Shown: one piece after another, positions 1 through 8,415 of the stretch
Layout of the letters: every line of letters begins with the position of its first letter
How positions within the stretch are numbered: the stretch's first letter is position 1
From: Rhodospirillales bacterium
Lineage (GTDB): Bacteria > Pseudomonadota > Alphaproteobacteria > ATCC43930 > CGMCC-115725
DNA: 64,000 nucleotides
NCBI GenBank assembly: GCA_028291405.1
Contig: JAQGID010000265.1
Span: 62,001-126,000 of the forward strand
Direction of reading: 5' to 3'
Position numbers and translations under genes: made by a program
The notes under the pieces: model-generated
The model's input: only the letters and a program-made list of their open reading frames with translations
What the model was told of the DNA's origin: nothing
Databases searched by the model: none

Positions 1-1243
1 CAGAGGGTTGCACTGCCAGCGCTGCGCGGGAGACCTGGCGCGATCCGGCAAAGTCGCTCTGCCGCAGGACGACGGCATTCTCGCGGTTGCGATAGTTGGC
101 GTCGGCATGGCTCTCGCGGATCGTCGTGCTCGTGATATTCGTCACGTTGACGACGTTGGTGATGTTAACCTTGCGGACGTAGGCGACGCTCGCCCGGTAG
201 GACGGGACATAGACCTCGCGCGGCGCGAGCGGAAACCAGCCGACAGGACGGTCCCTGCCGAGCGAGAGACCGACATTCCAGCCGTCGCCGCCGATGAAGG
301 CGACCAGCGCCGGCGCGTAGGCCGGACGCGGCGTGATGCGGCCCGGGACCCAGCCCCAGCGGTCGCGGACGCGGGTCCAGCGGCCGTAGTGGAACGGCGC
401 GAACCCCCAGGGCTGATCGTCGATCCAGGTCCAGCCCCACGGGTCGACCCAGGTCCAGTGGCCGTAGCGATAGGGCTGCCAATCGACGGGTACCGCCTGC
501 GGGTACCAGACCGGGCCGATATCGGCTTCGGTGCGCCAGCTGCCGTTGTCGTCGAGATCCTCGTAGCCGGTCATTTCCGGCGAGATATAACGCCGCGCCG
601 GCAGGCTGCGCTCGCGGTGCTCGCTCGCCAGGCTCGCGTCGTCGAACGGGGTCGGCCGCGCCGGCTCGACGGAATAGGCGGGATTGTCGCCGGGTCCCGT
701 GGCGATCGCCGCCTCGCCGCGCCGCAGCTCGATGGTCGACGTGGGGCCGACGAGCCGCGCTGAGCCATCGAGGACCGCGACTTCGGTCGGTTCCTGATCG
801 TTGCCGGCGGTGATGCGGAAGGTACCGGGGCCGGTCACCTCGAGTGAGCCCCGGGGCGTTGCAATCGAATAGAAATCATCCGGCCGCGTATTGGCGACCC
901 AGAGATTGATCCGCCCCTGCGGCGCGTTCGCCAGCAGCTGATGGTCATCGAGCGCGACGATGTCGAACTCCGTGCCGCCGTCGAGATGGATCGATATCGG
1001 CCCGACACGAAGCTCGGCCCGCGACTGCGGCTCGGTCCAGAACGAGCTGCCGGTAGTTACCGGATAATTGAGCGCCGCCGGCGACCATTGGTCCTCGTCC
1101 GCCATGTGCATCAAGACGGTACCCTCGATCGTGCTCAGTCGGCCGACCCGCGCCGGCGGGTCGGCCCAAGCGGCCGCGGCGGAGGCGGCGAGCCCCGCGA
1201 TGGCCAGGATGAGCATTGCGATTCTGCGAGGACGACGGGACAT
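1..1243 (-). CDS. Exported FecR-like / DUF6600 Trp-rich protein (C-terminus cut by window edge)
   Basis: The reading frame is open from an ATG at 1243 to the window edge, giving at least 414 residues. An N-terminal signal peptide (basic MSRRPRR, Ala/Leu core, cleavage near AWA-DP) sends it to the periplasm or surface. Residues about 30-190 look FecR-like (IEGTV, a VTGPGTFRI stretch). Residues about 235-310 are packed with Trp and Tyr (WQPYRYGHW, WVDPWGWTW, WGFAPFHYGRW), the pattern of DUF6600 proteins. A Thr/Asn/Val-rich segment (VNITNVVNVTNIT) follows near residue 360. The family has no established biochemical role, and a cell-envelope function is inference. The real C-terminus lies outside the window, so length and any tail domain are unknown. 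Confidence 0.8.
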   Translation of the reverse strand, partial: MSRRPRRIAMLILAIAGLAASAAAAWADPPARVGRLSTIEGTVLMHMADEDQWSPAALNYPVTTGSSFWTEPQSRAELRVGPISIHLDGGTEFDIVALDDHQLLANAPQGRINLWVANTRPDDFYSIATPRGSLEVTGPGTFRITAGNDQEPTEVAVLDGSARLVGPTSTIELRRGEAAIATGPGDNPAYSVEPARPTPFDDASLASEHRERSLPARRYISPEMTGYEDLDDNGSWRTEADIGPVWYPQAVPVDWQPYRYGHWTWVDPWGWTWIDDQPWGFAPFHYGRWTRVRDRWGWVPGRITPRPAYAPALVAFIGGDGWNVGLSLGRDRPVGWFPLAPREVYVPSYRASVAYVRKVNITNVVNVTNITSTTIRESHADANYRNRENAVVLRQSDFAGSRQVSRAALAVQPS

Positions 1244-1442
1244 GCGGCGATTCCTTTCGCCGGGCGCGCCAAGGACGGATTGACACGACGAGCGCTGGAT
1301 GTAAACGGGTGAGGCGCGGGATTTAGTCCGTGAGCGGATTACGACAGACGCACCGAATCCCTCAGGAAGGCGCGCGGTTGCGCGACCGACGTCGCAGCAA
1401 ACGCCGATGCTTGCCGCGCGTTCCGATAGGAACGGTTGACGA

Positions 1443-1472
1443 AGACTACCGGTGGTAAGCCACCGGTAGTCT
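1443..1472. terminator. Perfect 13-bp hairpin overlapping the acs stop codon
   Basis: Left arm AGACTACCGGTGG (1443-1455) and right arm CCACCGGTAGTCT (1460-1472) pair perfectly around the 4-nt loop TAAG. On the minus strand the acs stop codon TAG (1473-1471) sits in the first stem. The T-tract after it is poor (TCTTCG), so it may end transcription weakly or act as a 3' mRNA-stabilising hairpin. Confidence 0.7.
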
Positions 1473-3405
1473 AAGCCCGGTTCATCCGGTTGCCCACGAG
1501 GTCGTCGACCACCGCGGGATCGGCCAGGGTGCTCGTGTCACCGAGGCTGTCGTGCTCGTTCGCCGCGATCTTGCGGAGGATCCGCCGCATGATCTTGCCC
1601 GATCGCGTCTTCGGCAGGCCGGGCGCCCATTGGATGAGGTCGGGCGAGGCGATCGGGCCGATCTCCTTGCGGACCCAGCTGACGAGCTCCTTGCGCAGCG
1701 CCTCGGTCGCCACCTCGCCGGCGTTGAGCGTCACATAGGCATAGATCCCCTGGCCCTTGATGTCGTGCGGATAGCCGACGACGGCCGCCTCGGCGACCTT
1801 GGCATGGGCGACCAGCGCGCTTTCCACCTCGGCGGTACCGAGCCGATGGCCGGAGACGTTGATGACGTCATCGACCCGCCCGGTGATCCAGTAATACCCG
1901 TCCTCGTCCCGGCGCGCGCCGTCGCCGGTGAAATACTTGCCCGGGAAGGTCGAGAAATAGGTCTCGACGAAGCGCTTGTGATCGCCATAGACGGTCCGCA
2001 TCTGGCCGGGCCAGCTGTCCGTGATGCAGAGATTGCCCTCGCCGGCGCCCTCCAGCACGTTGCCTTCACCGTCGACGATCTGCGGCTTGACGCCAAAGAA
2101 CGGCCGGGTCGCCGAGCCGGGCTTGAGCGGCGTCGCGCCAGGCAGCGGCGTGATCAGGATGCCGCCGGTCTCGGTCTGCCACCACGTGTCGACGACCGGC
2201 ACGCGCCCGTCGCCGACGACGTTGTAGTACCACAGCCAGGCCTCGGGGTTGATTGGCTCGCCGACCGAGCCGAGCACCCGCAGCGAGGCCCGGCTGGTGG
2301 CCGTGACGTAGCTGTCGCCCTCGCGCATCAGAGCGCGGATCGCCGTCGGCGCCGTGTAGAAGATATTGACCTTGTGCTTGTCGATGATCTGCCAGAACCG
2401 CGAGAAATCCGGATAGTTCGGGATGCCCTCGAACATCAGCGTCGTCGCGCCGTTGGCGAGCGGTCCATAGACGATGTAGCTGTGGCCGGTCACCCAGCCG
2501 ACGTCGGCGGTGCACCAGTAGACGTCGCCGTCGTGATAGTCGAAGACGTATTGATGCGTCATCGAGACGTACACGAGATAGCCGCCGGTGGTGTGGAGCA
2601 CGCCCTTCGGCCGGCCGGTCGAGCCCGAGGTGTAGAGGATGAAAAGCGGATCCTCCGCCTTCATCTCCTCTGGCGGGCAATCGCGCGGTACTGCAGCTGC
2701 GGCCTCGTGGTACCAGACATCGCGACCCTCGACCCACCCGATGCCGCCGCCGGTGTGGCGCACGACGATGACGTCGGTGACGTTGGGGCAGTGGCGCAGC
2801 GCCGCGTCGGCATTGGCCTTCAACGGCACCTTCTTGCCGCCGCGCAGCCCCTCGTCGGCGGTGATCAGCACGGTCGATTCGCAATCCTGGATGCGTCCCG
2901 CCAGGCTGTCCGGCGAGAAGCCGCCGAAGACGACGGAATGGACGGCGCCGATGCGGGCGCAGGCGAGGATGGCATAGGCCGCCTCGGGAATCATCGGCAG
3001 GTAGATGGTGACGCGGTCGCCCTTCTTGACGCCGCGCGACTTCAGGACATTGCCGAGGCGGCAGACGTTCTCGTGCAGCTCGGCATAGGAGACGTGGCGT
3101 TGGGTGTGCGGGCTGTCGCCTTCGAAGATGATCGCGGTCTGGTCGGCGCGCGTCGCCAGGTGACGGTCGACGCAATTGTAGCAGGCGTTGAGCGTACCGT
3201 CCTCGAACCAGCGGATCTGGACGTCACCGCTGAAGCTCGTGTTCTTGACCTGCGTATAGGGTTTGAACCAGTGCAGCCGCTTGCCCTGCTCGCCCCAGAA
3301 GGCGTCGGGATCGCGCACCGACTCATCGTACATTCGAACGTAGCCGCCCTCGTCCACCCAGGCCGATTGGGCCATGGCGTCCGGGACTGGAATGACGGTG
3401 CTCAT
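1471..3405 (-). CDS. acs: Acetyl-CoA synthetase (AMP-forming)
   Basis: Activates acetate with ATP and CoA to acetyl-CoA through an acetyl-adenylate intermediate, in the cytoplasm. The 644-aa product matches the usual Acs length of about 650. Adenylate-forming motifs are in order: [12 protein letters not shown] near residues 258-268, TWWQTETGG near 410, [20 protein letters not shown] near 505-525, then a C-terminal SGKIMRR whose Lys is the catalytic residue reversibly acetylated in this family. The ATG at 3405 is chosen over an upstream in-frame extension because GGAGGAAA lies 4 bases before it and the protein begins as Acs normally does. It stands alone behind a roughly 200-bp upstream gap and ends in a perfect hairpin. 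It supplies the acetyl-CoA that the phaA/phaB cluster in this window can consume. Confidence 0.97.
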   Translation of the reverse strand: MSTVIPVPDAMAQSAWVDEGGYVRMYDESVRDPDAFWGEQGKRLHWFKPYTQVKNTSFSGDVQIRWFEDGTLNACYNCVDRHLATRADQTAIIFEGDSPHTQRHVSYAELHENVCRLGNVLKSRGVKKGDRVTIYLPMIPEAAYAILACARIGAVHSVVFGGFSPDSLAGRIQDCESTVLITADEGLRGGKKVPLKANADAALRHCPNVTDVIVVRHTGGGIGWVEGRDVWYHEAAAAVPRDCPPEEMKAEDPLFILYTSGSTGRPKGVLHTTGGYLVYVSMTHQYVFDYHDGDVYWCTADVGWVTGHSYIVYGPLANGATTLMFEGIPNYPDFSRFWQIIDKHKVNIFYTAPTAIRALMREGDSYVTATSRASLRVLGSVGEPINPEAWLWYYNVVGDGRVPVVDTWWQTETGGILITPLPGATPLKPGSATRPFFGVKPQIVDGEGNVLEGAGEGNLCITDSWPGQMRTVYGDHKRFVETYFSTFPGKYFTGDGARRDEDGYYWITGRVDDVINVSGHRLGTAEVESALVAHAKVAEAAVVGYPHDIKGQGIYAYVTLNAGEVATEALRKELVSWVRKEIGPIASPDLIQWAPGLPKTRSGKIMRRILRKIAANEHDSLGDTSTLADPAVVDDLVGNRMNRA

Positions 3406-3604
3406 TGAGTTTCCTCCGCGCTGCGCACTCCGGGCGACGCTTTTGCCGTCCCGTCGTGCCGCGGGAATTATCCTGCGAAACCCATGGTCCGACAAGCGCG
3501 GCGGAACGCCTCCTCCGAGCACAATCGGTGGCAAGCGGGGCCGCAGTCCCTGATCCGGGACAAACCGGGGGGCGATCGTGGCGGAGCGCGTCGAAGCGTT
3601 TTGC

Positions 3605-4051
3605 CTAGGCCGGGCGCCGCGATACCACAAGGTTGGCAACGAAGATCTGCACCGGGTCGCCGTGCTGGTTCAGCGTCGTGTTGCGTACCTTGACGAGCCC
3701 GATCTGCGGCCGCGATTTCGACGGCCGGATTTCGAGGATCTCGCTTTCGACGCGCAGCGTGTCGCCGGGGCGGACCGGCCGCGGCCAGCGCAGTTCCTCG
3801 ACGCCGGCGCCGATGATCCCGCCGGCCGGCTTGAACTCGCCGTCGACGAGGAGCCGCATCGTGAGGGCCGCGGTATGCCAACCGCTCGCCGCCAGCCCCT
3901 CGAACATCGTCGCCTTCGCCGCTGCCTCGTCGAGATGGAAGGGCTGCGGATCGAACTCGCCGGCGAAGCTCTTGATTCGCTCGATCTCGACCGGCGCCGT
4001 ACCGGAGCCGAATCTCTGGCCGACCGCGAGATCCTCGAGATACGTCGTCAT
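3605..4051 (-). CDS. MaoC-like (R)-specific enoyl-CoA hydratase family protein
   Basis: A 148-aa single hot-dog-fold protein. The hydratase signature is visible as [17 protein letters not shown] near residues 30-46, with the catalytic Asp and His of MaoC dehydratases. The C-terminal half carries the [13 protein letters not shown] strand typical of the family. The start ATG (4051) overlaps the stop of the MATE gene as ATGA, so translation is probably coupled. The substrate is not evident. MaoC proteins hydrate trans-2-enoyl-CoA to (R)-3-hydroxyacyl-CoA, which can feed PHA synthesis, but the physical partner here is an exporter rather than the pha genes, so that link is speculation. Confidence 0.88.
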   Translation of the reverse strand: MTTYLEDLAVGQRFGSGTAPVEIERIKSFAGEFDPQPFHLDEAAAKATMFEGLAASGWHTAALTMRLLVDGEFKPAGGIIGAGVEELRWPRPVRPGDTLRVESEILEIRPSKSRPQIGLVKVRNTTLNQHGDPVQIFVANLVVSRRPA

Positions 4052-5487
4052 CCGCGCACTGTCCCGTCGCGTGCGAAGGCGCGGGCGAAGGTCGTCAAGT
4101 TCGGGCGGCCGTACCAGGCGCCGCCGGCGATCGCTACCGCGGTGACGATGCCGTAGACCCCGATCGCGACGCCGAGTGCCAGAAACACGGCGCCGAGGTC
4201 GGCGAACCAGCGCAACGCCAGCCAGCCGCCGAGCACCGCGATGACGAGGCGCAACGTGCCGCCGATCAGCGGCCATAGGAGCCGTGCTGCCCCCTGCGAA
4301 GCGAAGTAAAGCGCCATGCCGCCGCCGAAAAAACCGTAGAACGGACCGACGGCGTGGAAATAGGCCTCGCCCGACGCGAGCATTGCCGGATCGCTGCCGA
4401 AGAGCGAGAGCCAAGCATGCGGGAATGCCGCTGCCGCGAGCCCGATCGCCTCGGTGAGGGCGAAGCAGACGGCGGCCCCGACCCAGGCGACGCGCATGGC
4501 GCGGTGCGGGCGATGCGCGCCGATATTGGTCCCGACGAGCGCGACGAGCGGCCCGCCCATTCCGAAGACGAGCGGTACCAGCAGATACTCGAGCCGCGAT
4601 CCGACGCCATAGCCGGCGATGGCGCCGGGTCCGAAGGACCCGACCAGCCCGGTCGTGGCGGCAACGGTCAGATTGGTCTGCAGCGTCGAGATCGCTGCCA
4701 CCGCGCCGACTCGCAGGATTTCGCGGAAGTGAGCCCAGCGCAGCGCGACGCCATGCAGCCGCGGCGTCAGGACGCTCCGCCCGGACCAGAGGTAATAGGC
4801 AAGCACAGCGGTGCCGCCGATGTAATAGAGCACCACCGCGACCGCGCCGCCCGCGACGCCGAGCTGCGGGAAGGGGCCGATACCGAAGATCAGGCAGGGC
4901 GAGAGCGGCACCAGGAAAACGATGCCGCCGCAAGTCACCCACGCCGGCACGAGCATGTTGCCGGTGCCGCGCAGTACGTTTCCGAGGGCGTTGAAGACCC
5001 AGACGAGGATCGCGGCGCCGAAGACGACGTCGGAATAGGCGAGGGCCGCCCTCAGCGAGGCACCGTCGCCGCCCAGCATCGTGTAGATCCAGGTTCCGCC
5101 GCCGACAAAGAGCAGCGTGAAGACGATGCCGAGGATGACGCTGATCACCAAGGCGTGCAGCACGTAGGAATCGGCGTCGGCGCGGCGCCCGGCGCCGAGG
5201 GCGCGGGCGATCCCCGACGAGATGCCGCCGCCCATCGCGCCGGCGGACATCATCTGCATCAGCATGAGGCCGGGAAAGACGAGCGCGACGCCGGCGAGCG
5301 CGTCGATGCCGAGCTTGCCGATGAAATAGGTCTCGATCAGCCCGGTCGAGGCTTGCGCGACCATGACGAGGATATTGGGGGCCGACATCCGCAGCAGCGT
5401 CGCGACGATCGGCCCCTCGAGGAGGAGGCGCGTGCGCCGATCGAGGATCGGCGCCGGCGGTGCGACCGCTGCCTCGTCATGCGTCAT
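4048..5487 (-). CDS. MATE family multidrug efflux transporter
   Basis: Inner-membrane cation-coupled exporter with about 12 predicted helices. Features include SAPNILVMVAQASTGLIETYF in the first helix, an internal repeat beginning near residue 250, and Gly/Ala-rich helices throughout. The reading frame extends upstream to an ATG at 5583, but the first roughly 30 residues of that version are basic and unlike the family. I place the start at the ATG at 5487 (MTHDEAAV). A GTG at 5496 is also possible and fits better the GGAGGA lying upstream. The gene is divergent from the LysR gene at 5630, the classical arrangement for a regulator and its target, and overlaps the MaoC gene downstream by 4 bases. 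Length (479 aa) is normal for MATE. Confidence 0.92.
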   Translation of the reverse strand: MTHDEAAVAPPAPILDRRTRLLLEGPIVATLLRMSAPNILVMVAQASTGLIETYFIGKLGIDALAGVALVFPGLMLMQMMSAGAMGGGISSGIARALGAGRRADADSYVLHALVISVILGIVFTLLFVGGGTWIYTMLGGDGASLRAALAYSDVVFGAAILVWVFNALGNVLRGTGNMLVPAWVTCGGIVFLVPLSPCLIFGIGPFPQLGVAGGAVAVVLYYIGGTAVLAYYLWSGRSVLTPRLHGVALRWAHFREILRVGAVAAISTLQTNLTVAATTGLVGSFGPGAIAGYGVGSRLEYLLVPLVFGMGGPLVALVGTNIGAHRPHRAMRVAWVGAAVCFALTEAIGLAAAAFPHAWLSLFGSDPAMLASGEAYFHAVGPFYGFFGGGMALYFASQGAARLLWPLIGGTLRLVIAVLGGWLALRWFADLGAVFLALGVAIGVYGIVTAVAIAGGAWYGRPNLTTFARAFARDGTVRG

Positions 5488-5629
5488 GTCGACCACGATC
5501 GTCCTCCGCCCGGCCTTGTCCATCCGATCAAAGCTGCGCCCGAAGGTCCAGCGGAACAATCGACAGTTTCTCAGGCTTCGCATGAGCTAATGTCATGTTA
5601 AGCTCGCGCCCCCCGACGAAGGTCATGCG

Positions 5630-6553
5630 ATGACGATCCGTCTCCCGTCGCTGAACGGACTGCGCGCTTTCGAAGCGGCGGCGCGGCATCTCAGCTTCAC
5701 CAAGGCGGCCGCCGAGCTCAACGTCACCCAGACGGCGGTGAGCCACCAGATCCGCCGCCTCGAGGCGCAGCTCGGTCTGCGGCTCTTCACCCGACGGAAC
5801 CGTGCCCTGGCGCTGACCGGCGCGGCGCTCAATTACCTGCCGGCGGTGCGTGCGGCTTTCGAGGATCTGCGCGGCGCGACCGAACGGCTGCTGCGGCCGC
5901 AGCACGAGGGCATCCTCACGGTGAGCGTGCTGCCGACGCTGGCGGCGAAATGGCTGGTGCCGCGCCTCGCCGCCTTTCAGGAGGCGCATCCCGGCATCGA
6001 GGTGCGCATCAGCACCGCGACCCGCGCCGTCGATTTCCGCCGCGAGGAGATCGACGTCGCAATCCGCTATGGCGGCGGCCGGTGGCCGGGGCTGCGCGCC
6101 GTATGGCTGATGGACGAGGAGGTCTTTCCGGTATGCAGCCCCGCGCTGCTCGCCGGCGAGCGGCCGCTGTGCGCTCCCGCCGACCTCGCCGGCCAGACGC
6201 TGCTGCACGTCAATCTCTACGCTGATGAATGGCTGCAATGGCTGACCGCGGCGGGCCTGCCGCCGAGCTTGGCGCAACGCGGGCTGACCTTCGATCTCAA
6301 TCTTATGGCGTTGCAGGCGGCGCTCGACGGGCTCGGCGTGGCGCTCGGCCGCAGCGCCTTCGTCGAGGCGGATCTCGCCGCCGGCCGCCTCGTCGCGCCG
6401 TTCGACATCGTCGTGCCGGCGAAGGCCGCATTCTACGTCGTCGCTCCGGAGGCGACCGCGGACAGTCCGAAAATAGCGCTGTTCCGCAATTGGCTGCTGG
6501 AAGCGGCGGCGCGGCCGATCGCGTCGACCGATCGCGACCGCCGGTCGCTTTAG
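5630..6553 (+). CDS. LysR-type transcriptional regulator (GcvA-like)
   Basis: A 307-aa regulator. The winged helix-turn-helix spans residues 5-65 (LRAFEAAARHLSFTKAAAEL, then TQTAVSHQIRRLE and the LFTR wing). The effector-binding domain starts near residue 93 (LTVSVLPTLAAKWLVPRL), the wording of the GcvA subgroup. It is divergent from the MATE-maoC pair across a roughly 140-bp gap, so it probably controls that operon and itself from shared sites there. The inducer cannot be read from sequence. Its last 4 bases overlap, tail to tail, the small membrane-protein gene at 6550. Confidence 0.95.
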   Translation: MTIRLPSLNGLRAFEAAARHLSFTKAAAELNVTQTAVSHQIRRLEAQLGLRLFTRRNRALALTGAALNYLPAVRAAFEDLRGATERLLRPQHEGILTVSVLPTLAAKWLVPRLAAFQEAHPGIEVRISTATRAVDFRREEIDVAIRYGGGRWPGLRAVWLMDEEVFPVCSPALLAGERPLCAPADLAGQTLLHVNLYADEWLQWLTAAGLPPSLAQRGLTFDLNLMALQAALDGLGVALGRSAFVEADLAAGRLVAPFDIVVPAKAAFYVVAPEATADSPKIALFRNWLLEAAARPIASTDRDRRSL

Positions 6554-6828
6554 CGTCGAGCGGTCCGGATCCTGCGGACAGCGACGGCCATCAGGAGGAT
6601 TCCCCCGGCGAAGGACACGATCGTCAAAGGCGACACGAGGTCCCGCTGCCGCCAGGCGCCGAGGAAGGGGTCCCAGATCGGATGAGCATGGCGCCCGACG
6701 AGCAACGGGATGACGACTGCCGTCAATGCGCCGAGGGTGATGTTGGCACCGAGAAATCCGAGCAGCTGGGCGCCGGGCTCCCGAAGCCACTGGCCGGATC
6801 GGGGCTTCGTCGAAATCGTATCGCTCAT
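6550..6828 (-). CDS. Small two-helix membrane protein of unknown function
   Basis: A 92-aa protein starting at ATG 6828, preceded by AGGA nine bases upstream. Two hydrophobic helices are clear: LLGFLGANITLGALTAVVIPLLV near residues 22-44 and LTIVSFAGGILLMAVAVRRI near 67-86. A short loop containing HAHPIWDPF separates them, and the tail is basic. I recognise no family. It runs tail to tail with the LysR gene and has no operon partner. An upstream in-frame extension of 13 residues exists but lacks a ribosome site. Confidence 0.6.
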   Translation of the reverse strand: MSDTISTKPRSGQWLREPGAQLLGFLGANITLGALTAVVIPLLVGRHAHPIWDPFLGAWRQRDLVSPLTIVSFAGGILLMAVAVRRIRTARR

Positions 6829-6913
6829 CGCGCGTGATCCTGTTGGATATCGAACGATGAGCGTCACCGAGTTGGGCGATCGGCGCTGTGACCGTGGTCA
6901 CTATTGCCGGGCT

Positions 6914-8104
6914 CTAGCGGCGCAGCGTACGTGGCACGATGAGGACATTGCAGAGGCAGGCGATCGCAGCGGCGACGGCGACGCCAGCGGCCATCGCCAC
7001 CGGCGTCCCGGTGTAGAAGAAATTGACGAGATAGCCGGCGAGGGCGGCAGACAGCATTTGCGAGCTGCCGATCAGCGACGAGGCGAGACCGGCGATCCGC
7101 GGCATCGGCTCCATGGCGCGTGCCGTAGCGTTCGAATAGACCAGCGCCATCCCGAAGCAGTAGAGAATGAACGGCGCGATGATGCCGGCGGGGCCGCCGA
7201 TGCGACGCTCGGCGTCGAGCAGGATCAGGACGCCGGCGAGCATGCAGATCGCAAGACCGACGCGCAGGATGCTCTGAGGCGCGTGGCGGCTGAGCAGTCG
7301 CCGGTTGATGCTCGACCCCGCCATGAAAGCGAGGCCGTTGAGCGAGAAGAACAGGCCGTAGAGCTGCGTCGACAGCCCAAAGAAATCGATCAGCACGAAG
7401 GACGAGCCAGAGATGTAGCAGAACATCCCGCCGAAGACGCCGCAGTTGATCAGCGTGTAGCCGAGGCAGGCGCGGTTGCCGAGGAACCGGCCGTAGTTCC
7501 GCAGGATGCCGGCGATCCGCGTCGCCGATGCATCGCGGTACTTGGCGGATTCGCCGAACTGCGTGGCGACGGCGCCCAGCACGAGGATCGCCGCGACGGT
7601 CAGCACGATGAAGATCGCCCGCCAGTCGAAGTACTGGACGAGAAAGCCGCCGATCGTCGGTGCGACGAGCGGTGCGATCGCCATCACGATGACGACGGAG
7701 GAAAGCACCTGGGCGCCGCGCTCCGCATGGAACTCGTCGCGGACGATCGCCGGACTCATGACGCGCGGCGCGCAGCCGCCCAATCCTTGCAGGAGCCGGA
7801 AGACGATGAGTTGCTCGATCGAGCCGGCGAAGATGCAGCCGATGCTGGCGAGCGTGTAGAGCGTCAGGCCGAACAGGAGGACCGGCCGGCGCCCGAAGCG
7901 GTCGGACACGGGACCATAGGCGAGCTGGCCGGCCGCGAAGCCGAGCAGGAATAGGCTCAGCGTCAGCTGCGCGCGGTCGGCGCTCGTCTGGAATACCTCG
8001 GCGAGGCGCGGCAGCGCCGGCACGCTCATGTCGGTCGAGAGAGCGGTCAGCGCTCCCATCCCACCGAGCAGGAAGACGAAACCGCGCGAGCCCGGAGCGA
8101 TCAT
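6914..8104 (-). CDS. MFS transporter, Bcr/CflA drug-resistance subfamily
   Basis: A 396-aa inner-membrane proton antiporter with 12 predicted helices. The subfamily is marked by TALSTDMSVPALP in helix 1, the YGPVSDRFGRRPVLL motif A in loop 2-3 (near residues 64-78), and RLLQGLGGCAPRV near 105. The ATG at 8104 is used. A longer frame would need a TTG at 8152 and has no better ribosome site. It is divergent from homospermidine synthase at 8416. Members export drugs, and some export polyamines or amino acids; a role in polyamine export is an inference from the neighbour only. Confidence 0.9.
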   Translation of the reverse strand: MIAPGSRGFVFLLGGMGALTALSTDMSVPALPRLAEVFQTSADRAQLTLSLFLLGFAAGQLAYGPVSDRFGRRPVLLFGLTLYTLASIGCIFAGSIEQLIVFRLLQGLGGCAPRVMSPAIVRDEFHAERGAQVLSSVVIVMAIAPLVAPTIGGFLVQYFDWRAIFIVLTVAAILVLGAVATQFGESAKYRDASATRIAGILRNYGRFLGNRACLGYTLINCGVFGGMFCYISGSSFVLIDFFGLSTQLYGLFFSLNGLAFMAGSSINRRLLSRHAPQSILRVGLAICMLAGVLILLDAERRIGGPAGIIAPFILYCFGMALVYSNATARAMEPMPRIAGLASSLIGSSQMLSAALAGYLVNFFYTGTPVAMAAGVAVAAAIACLCNVLIVPRTLRR

Positions 8105-8415
8105 CGGCGAGATGGTTCCAAAAAGGACCGGTGGGGGAGAGCCGCGCCGCAACGATGTGCGGTCGAGGCCGCGCGGACCAGCGCAGGCCGTGGTTCTCTA
8201 GCGCGTCTCGCCGCATCGCGGCAAGATGCGAGCTCCGTTTCGCCGTTGGGCGCGGAAAAGAGCTGCGTCCGGCGATACCCCCATCCGCCCTAAACGTGGC
8301 CAAATCTTGACAAGCATCACGCTGGGCCCTACCCGTTGGCGCCCCGCTAGGCTGCGATGGAGAGATCCGCGCCCTGGCTGCGTTTCCCTTTTGTCAACGT
8401 GCATCGATTCTCGCC
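8105..8415. other. 311-bp divergent intergenic region between MFS exporter and hss
   Basis: No convincing gene lies here. It must hold the promoters for both flanking genes. The only clear element is the consensus-like promoter described separately at 8307. I see no riboswitch-like fold upstream of the synthase, although polyamine genes in this class sometimes have one. Confidence 0.6.
8307..8335 (+). promoter_or_regulatory. Predicted sigma-70 promoter of hss
   Basis: A perfect -35 box TTGACA (8307-8312) is followed after 17 bases by TACCCG (8330-8335) in the -10 position. This would start transcription near 8342 and leave a leader of about 75 bases before the hss ATG. The -10 match is modest. 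Confidence 0.45.

Noticed and set aside
1552-3408. 618-codon plus-strand frame opposite acs
   Set aside because: It is the antisense shadow of a high-GC gene with full Acs motifs on the other strand; its own translation is repetitive Asp/Arg/Ala-rich with no domain.
8336-8415. Possible polyamine-responsive leader (speF-like) upstream of hss
   Set aside because: I could not find a stable long hairpin or leader ORF; the 75-base leader looks unstructured.
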